Source of the DNA: Lysinibacillus_B sp031181585 | GTDB lineage: Bacteria; Bacillota; Bacilli; Bacillales_A; Planococcaceae | Direction: 5' to 3' | DNA length: 64,000 nucleotides | Assembly (NCBI RefSeq): GCF_047301505.1 | Contig: NZ_CP154840.1 | Location: 4,216,001-4,280,000 of the forward strand | The notes under the pieces: model-generated | What the model was told of the DNA's origin: nothing | Seen by the model: only the letters and a program-made list of their open reading frames with translations | Databases searched by the model: none | Shown: positions 62,152 through 64,000 of the stretch, piece by piece | Layout of the letters: each line of letters opens with the position of its first letter | How positions within the stretch are numbered: position 1 is the first letter of the stretch | Program-made: the position numbers and the translations under genes

Positions 62152-63000
62152 TTATCCAATCAGTTTCCGATAATTTATCGGAGACTGGTTGTTTAATTTC
62201 AATTGAATTCGAGTATTGTTATAATAGGTAATATAATCTCTTACGGTTTGATCTACAATTGCCGTTGTAGTTCGAGTTAATCCGTCGAGATAGAACGTTT
62301 CTGACTTGAGCGTCGCATGAAACGATTAAATCGGGGCATTATCAGCGGGCGTTCCCTTACGGGACATGCTCATGGTAATGCCTTTTCCTTTGACCGCTTG
62401 TTGATATGCTGCTGAAGTATATACAGACCCTTGGTCGCTGTGTAAAAGACACCCTTCAGGTAAATTCGGTAACTGGTCAAGTGTATCTAATACAAGGTCA
62501 ATATTTTGGCGATCACTAATTGTATAAGCGAGTATTTCACCATTGAATAAATCAAGGATACTCGAAAGATATAAAATCTTTCCACCAAAAGGCAAGTAAG
62601 TAATATCTGTAACGAGCTTCTCAAAACGGTTTTGAGCTAAGAATTCACGATTCATCAAATTGTTGGCTATATAATAAGGCTGACCAGTTTGTTTGCGCTT
62701 TTTGACTTTCACTCGACATTGCCAATTATACTTTTGCATAATACGTTGAACAACTTTATGGTTTACAACTTGTTCTTGTCTAAGAATGGCTGTGATTTTA
62801 CGGTACCCATAACGATACTTATTAGTTTTACAGATTTCGCCAATACGCTTCTCTAATAGGTACGTACCTTTATTTCGATTTGACTCTTTTCGCCATCTAT
62901 AATAGGTGGATCGAGGAATATTGAATATGGTACAAAGCTGTTGAATTGTCATTTGGCCTTTTAAGGATTCAACCATTTCGAGTACTACTTGTCCAACCAC
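62152..63000 (-). pseudogene. IS3-family orfB transposase with a stop at the catalytic glutamate
   Basis: A DDE transposase frame beginning at GTG 63000, overlapping orfA by 16 bases in another frame. It has an HTH-like start, then the first Asp132 in V-T-D-I-T-Y and the second Asp189 in H-S-D-Q-G. At codon 225, exactly 35 residues after Asp189, the expected Glu (D-N-A-P-I-E-S-F) is TAA at 62326-62328. The frame then resumes S-F-H-A-T-L-K and runs to TAA at 62152 with an intact C-terminus. A single GAA to TAA change therefore removes the third catalytic residue and the C-terminus. Confidence 0.85.
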
Positions 63001-63302
63001 TTCCTTTCCAATTCGGCGTACTTTTTTAGCACTTCAATTTGTTGCTTTAAAAATTTATTTTCTAGCTGAAGCTGTTCAATAGAAGACTGATTCTCTGGTC
63101 CTTTTCCAAATGTATATTGTTTCCCCACTGGTTGTGTAAATCGATGCATTTCTCCATTTTTATACCAACGAGTCCATGTTTCAACCTGTGTATCATTTCG
63201 AATATTCAATTCCTCCAGTATGACTTTCGTCGGTATACCTTGTAATTTCATTTCAACTGCTTTTAATTTCACCTCAGCAGGGTAACTAACTCTTGTCCCC
63301 AT
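62985..63302 (-). CDS. IS3-family orfA (transposase helper)
   Basis: A 105-residue protein with an N-terminal helix-turn-helix (about 10-55) and a C-terminal leucine-zipper-like coiled coil (about 65-100), typical of IS3 OrfA. The ATG at 63302 follows GGAGGTG at nine bases; a start six codons earlier lies inside the ribosome site. It ends W-L-D-K, overlapping orfB. Its partner OrfB is truncated, so the element is not expected to move by itself. Confidence 0.82.
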   Translation of the reverse strand: MGTRVSYPAEVKLKAVEMKLQGIPTKVILEELNIRNDTQVETWTRWYKNGEMHRFTQPVGKQYTFGKGPENQSSIEQLQLENKFLKQQIEVLKKYAELERKWLDK

Positions 63303-63396
63303 AAAAAGAAGCACCTCCAAAAGATTTTAGGATACAATACCCTAATTTCAATTGAAGATGCTTTTTTGTTTTGTCTAACCCGAAGGGGTCAGTTCA

Positions 63397-63456
63397 TTCA
63401 ATACCCGTTTTCAACGTAAGGTGTTTTTAAATTGTCTCATTTATTTAGGTCAGTGC
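63397..63456. repeat. 60-bp IS end, copy 2
   Basis: Matches 52911-52970 at 58 of 60 positions and abuts the intact-length IS3 element exactly. It is a remnant of the other IS3 element, into which this one inserted. Confidence 0.85.
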
Positions 63457-63484
63457 AACTATAATCTAAAGGGGTTTTTCATCG

Positions 63485-63564
63485 CAACTTTTTTATAAAC
63501 ATCGCGACTTTATTTTAAACATCGTATCTTTTTTATAAACATCGCAACTTTATTTCAAAGCTAC
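63485..63564. repeat. Tandem pair of AT-rich 40-bp units, copy C
   Basis: Units at 63485-63524 and 63525-63564, the best-conserved pair. It lies between the IS fragment and the glmS stop codon. Confidence 0.75.
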
Positions 63565-63588
63565 AACTAAAGCCGTAAATTTATCTTA

Positions 63589-64000
63589 TTACTCAACCGT
63601 TACCGATTTCGCAAGGTTACGTGGTTTGTCAACGTCACAGTCGCGGTGCAGGGCAGCATAGTAGCTGATCAGCTGTAATGGCACTACTGCTACAAGTGGT
63701 GTAAGCAGTGTATGAACACGAGGGATGATCAGTGTATCGCCTTCTTCTTCTAGCCCTTCCATTGCAATAATACATGCGTTTGCACCACGTGCTACAACTT
63801 CCTTCACGTTTCCACGGATGCCCAGTGCTACCTGCTCCTGTGTCACAAGGGCAAATACCGGCGTTCCTTCTTCAATCAAGGCGATTGTACCGTGCTTCAG
63901 CTCGCCGCCTGCAAAGCCCTCTGCCTGGATGTAGGAAATCTCTTTTAATTTCAATGCACCCTCCATGCTTAAGCAGAAGTCCAGGTTACGACCGATGAAG
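63589..64000 (-). CDS. glmS: Glutamine-fructose-6-phosphate aminotransferase, 3' end
   Basis: Only the C-terminal 137 codons are in the window; the gene continues upstream past 64000 in the same frame (F-I-G-R-N-L-D-F-C-L-S-M-E-G-A-L-K-L-K-E). The G-E-L-K-H-G-T-I-A-L-I-E segment and the terminal C-D-V-D-K-P-R-N-L-A-K-S-V-T-V-E are characteristic of the isomerase (SIS) domain of GlmS, which makes glucosamine-6-phosphate for cell-wall synthesis. The annotated start must lie beyond the window, and any glmS ribozyme would be upstream, not visible here. Its normal terminator may have been separated by the IS insertions. Confidence 0.93.
   Translation of the reverse strand, partial: FIGRNLDFCLSMEGALKLKEISYIQAEGFAGGELKHGTIALIEEGTPVFALVTQEQVALGIRGNVKEVVARGANACIIAMEGLEEEGDTLIIPRVHTLLTPLVAVVPLQLISYYAALHRDCDVDKPRNLAKSVTVE

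Larger units (their letters stand above)
62113..63396 (-). mobile_element. IS3-family (IS150-like) insertion sequence, nearly complete, inactivated
   Basis: A 1284-bp element with imperfect terminal inverted repeats: the left end TGGGACTAACCC... at 62113 and the right end, read inward from 63396, TGAACTGACCCC.... Both share an inner AAAAAAGCAT. orfA and orfB are both on the minus strand. The right boundary is set exactly where a 60-bp fragment of a different IS3 element begins (63397). I saw no matching target duplication. The transposase is disabled by a nonsense codon. Confidence 0.8.

Noticed and set aside
1..64000. CRISPR arrays, rRNA or tRNA genes
   Set aside because: No regularly spaced short repeats other than protein-coding repeats were seen, and no conserved rRNA or tRNA-like sequence was recognised.

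Overview
The window is AT-rich Firmicutes DNA and looks like Bacillales of the Lysinibacillus/Solibacillus (Planococcaceae) kind. The signs are three S-layer-homology (SLH) proteins, a sortase-anchored adhesin, strong AGGAGG-type ribosome binding sites with frequent TTG/GTG starts, YwbE-, YtxH- and DUF2975/XRE-type genes, and many factor-independent terminators. I saw no rRNA, tRNA or CRISPR array. Genus placement is inference.

Layout. 1-5.5 kb: a DMT exporter, a small SLH protein, an MBL hydrolase next to a MaoC-like protein, and a DUF2975/XRE pair followed by a decayed DUF7660 gene. 5.6-9.8 kb: a siderophore ABC importer (ATPase, divergent lipoprotein, fused double permease) around a near-perfect Fur box. 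10-19.2 kb: an SLH protein, a GGDEF protein, an ABC exporter pair, a TraB/GumN protein, YwbE, a Dph6-like ATPase and an acyl-CoA thioesterase. 19.4-36 kb: a cell-surface island with a SARP-type response regulator, a hybrid kinase carrying two kinase modules, a 1676-aa SLH protein, a divergent 1970-aa adhesin with seven Cys-bracketed repeats and an LPQTD sorting signal, and a sortase. 36.5-52.4 kb: a molybdenum/formate dehydrogenase island with a sugar-type ABC ATPase, a modA remnant, modB, modA, moaD, moaE, mobB, moeA, a moeB/thiF-like gene, moaB, mobA, moaC, moaA, fdhD, a DUF2294 gene, fdhF, a DUF1641 gene and an Mrp-type ATPase. 52.5-64 kb: an insertion-sequence-rich decay zone with an aldehyde dehydrogenase, a chemotaxis receptor, a lipoprotein, YtxH, msrA, a frameshifted Nudix gene, IS3 and IS110 remnants, one nearly intact IS3 element whose catalytic Glu codon is a stop, and the 3' end of glmS.

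How the genes work together. Molybdate uptake (modBA, possibly energised by the adjacent ATPase) feeds molybdopterin synthesis (moaABCDE, moeA, mobAB), and FdhD supports the Cys-type formate dehydrogenase. In the surface island, the two-component system is well placed to control the giant surface proteins. A 19-bp motif occurs twice, inverted, in their shared promoter region and is the best regulatory lead in the window.

The most interesting observations are the adhesin architecture and atypical sorting signal, the inverted 19-bp motif, the orphan promoter-terminator unit in the fdhF leader, the probable ATT start of moaA, the stop codon exactly at the DD(35)E glutamate of the IS3 transposase, the modA duplication remnant, and three dispersed tandem pairs of an AT-rich 40-bp unit around the IS elements.
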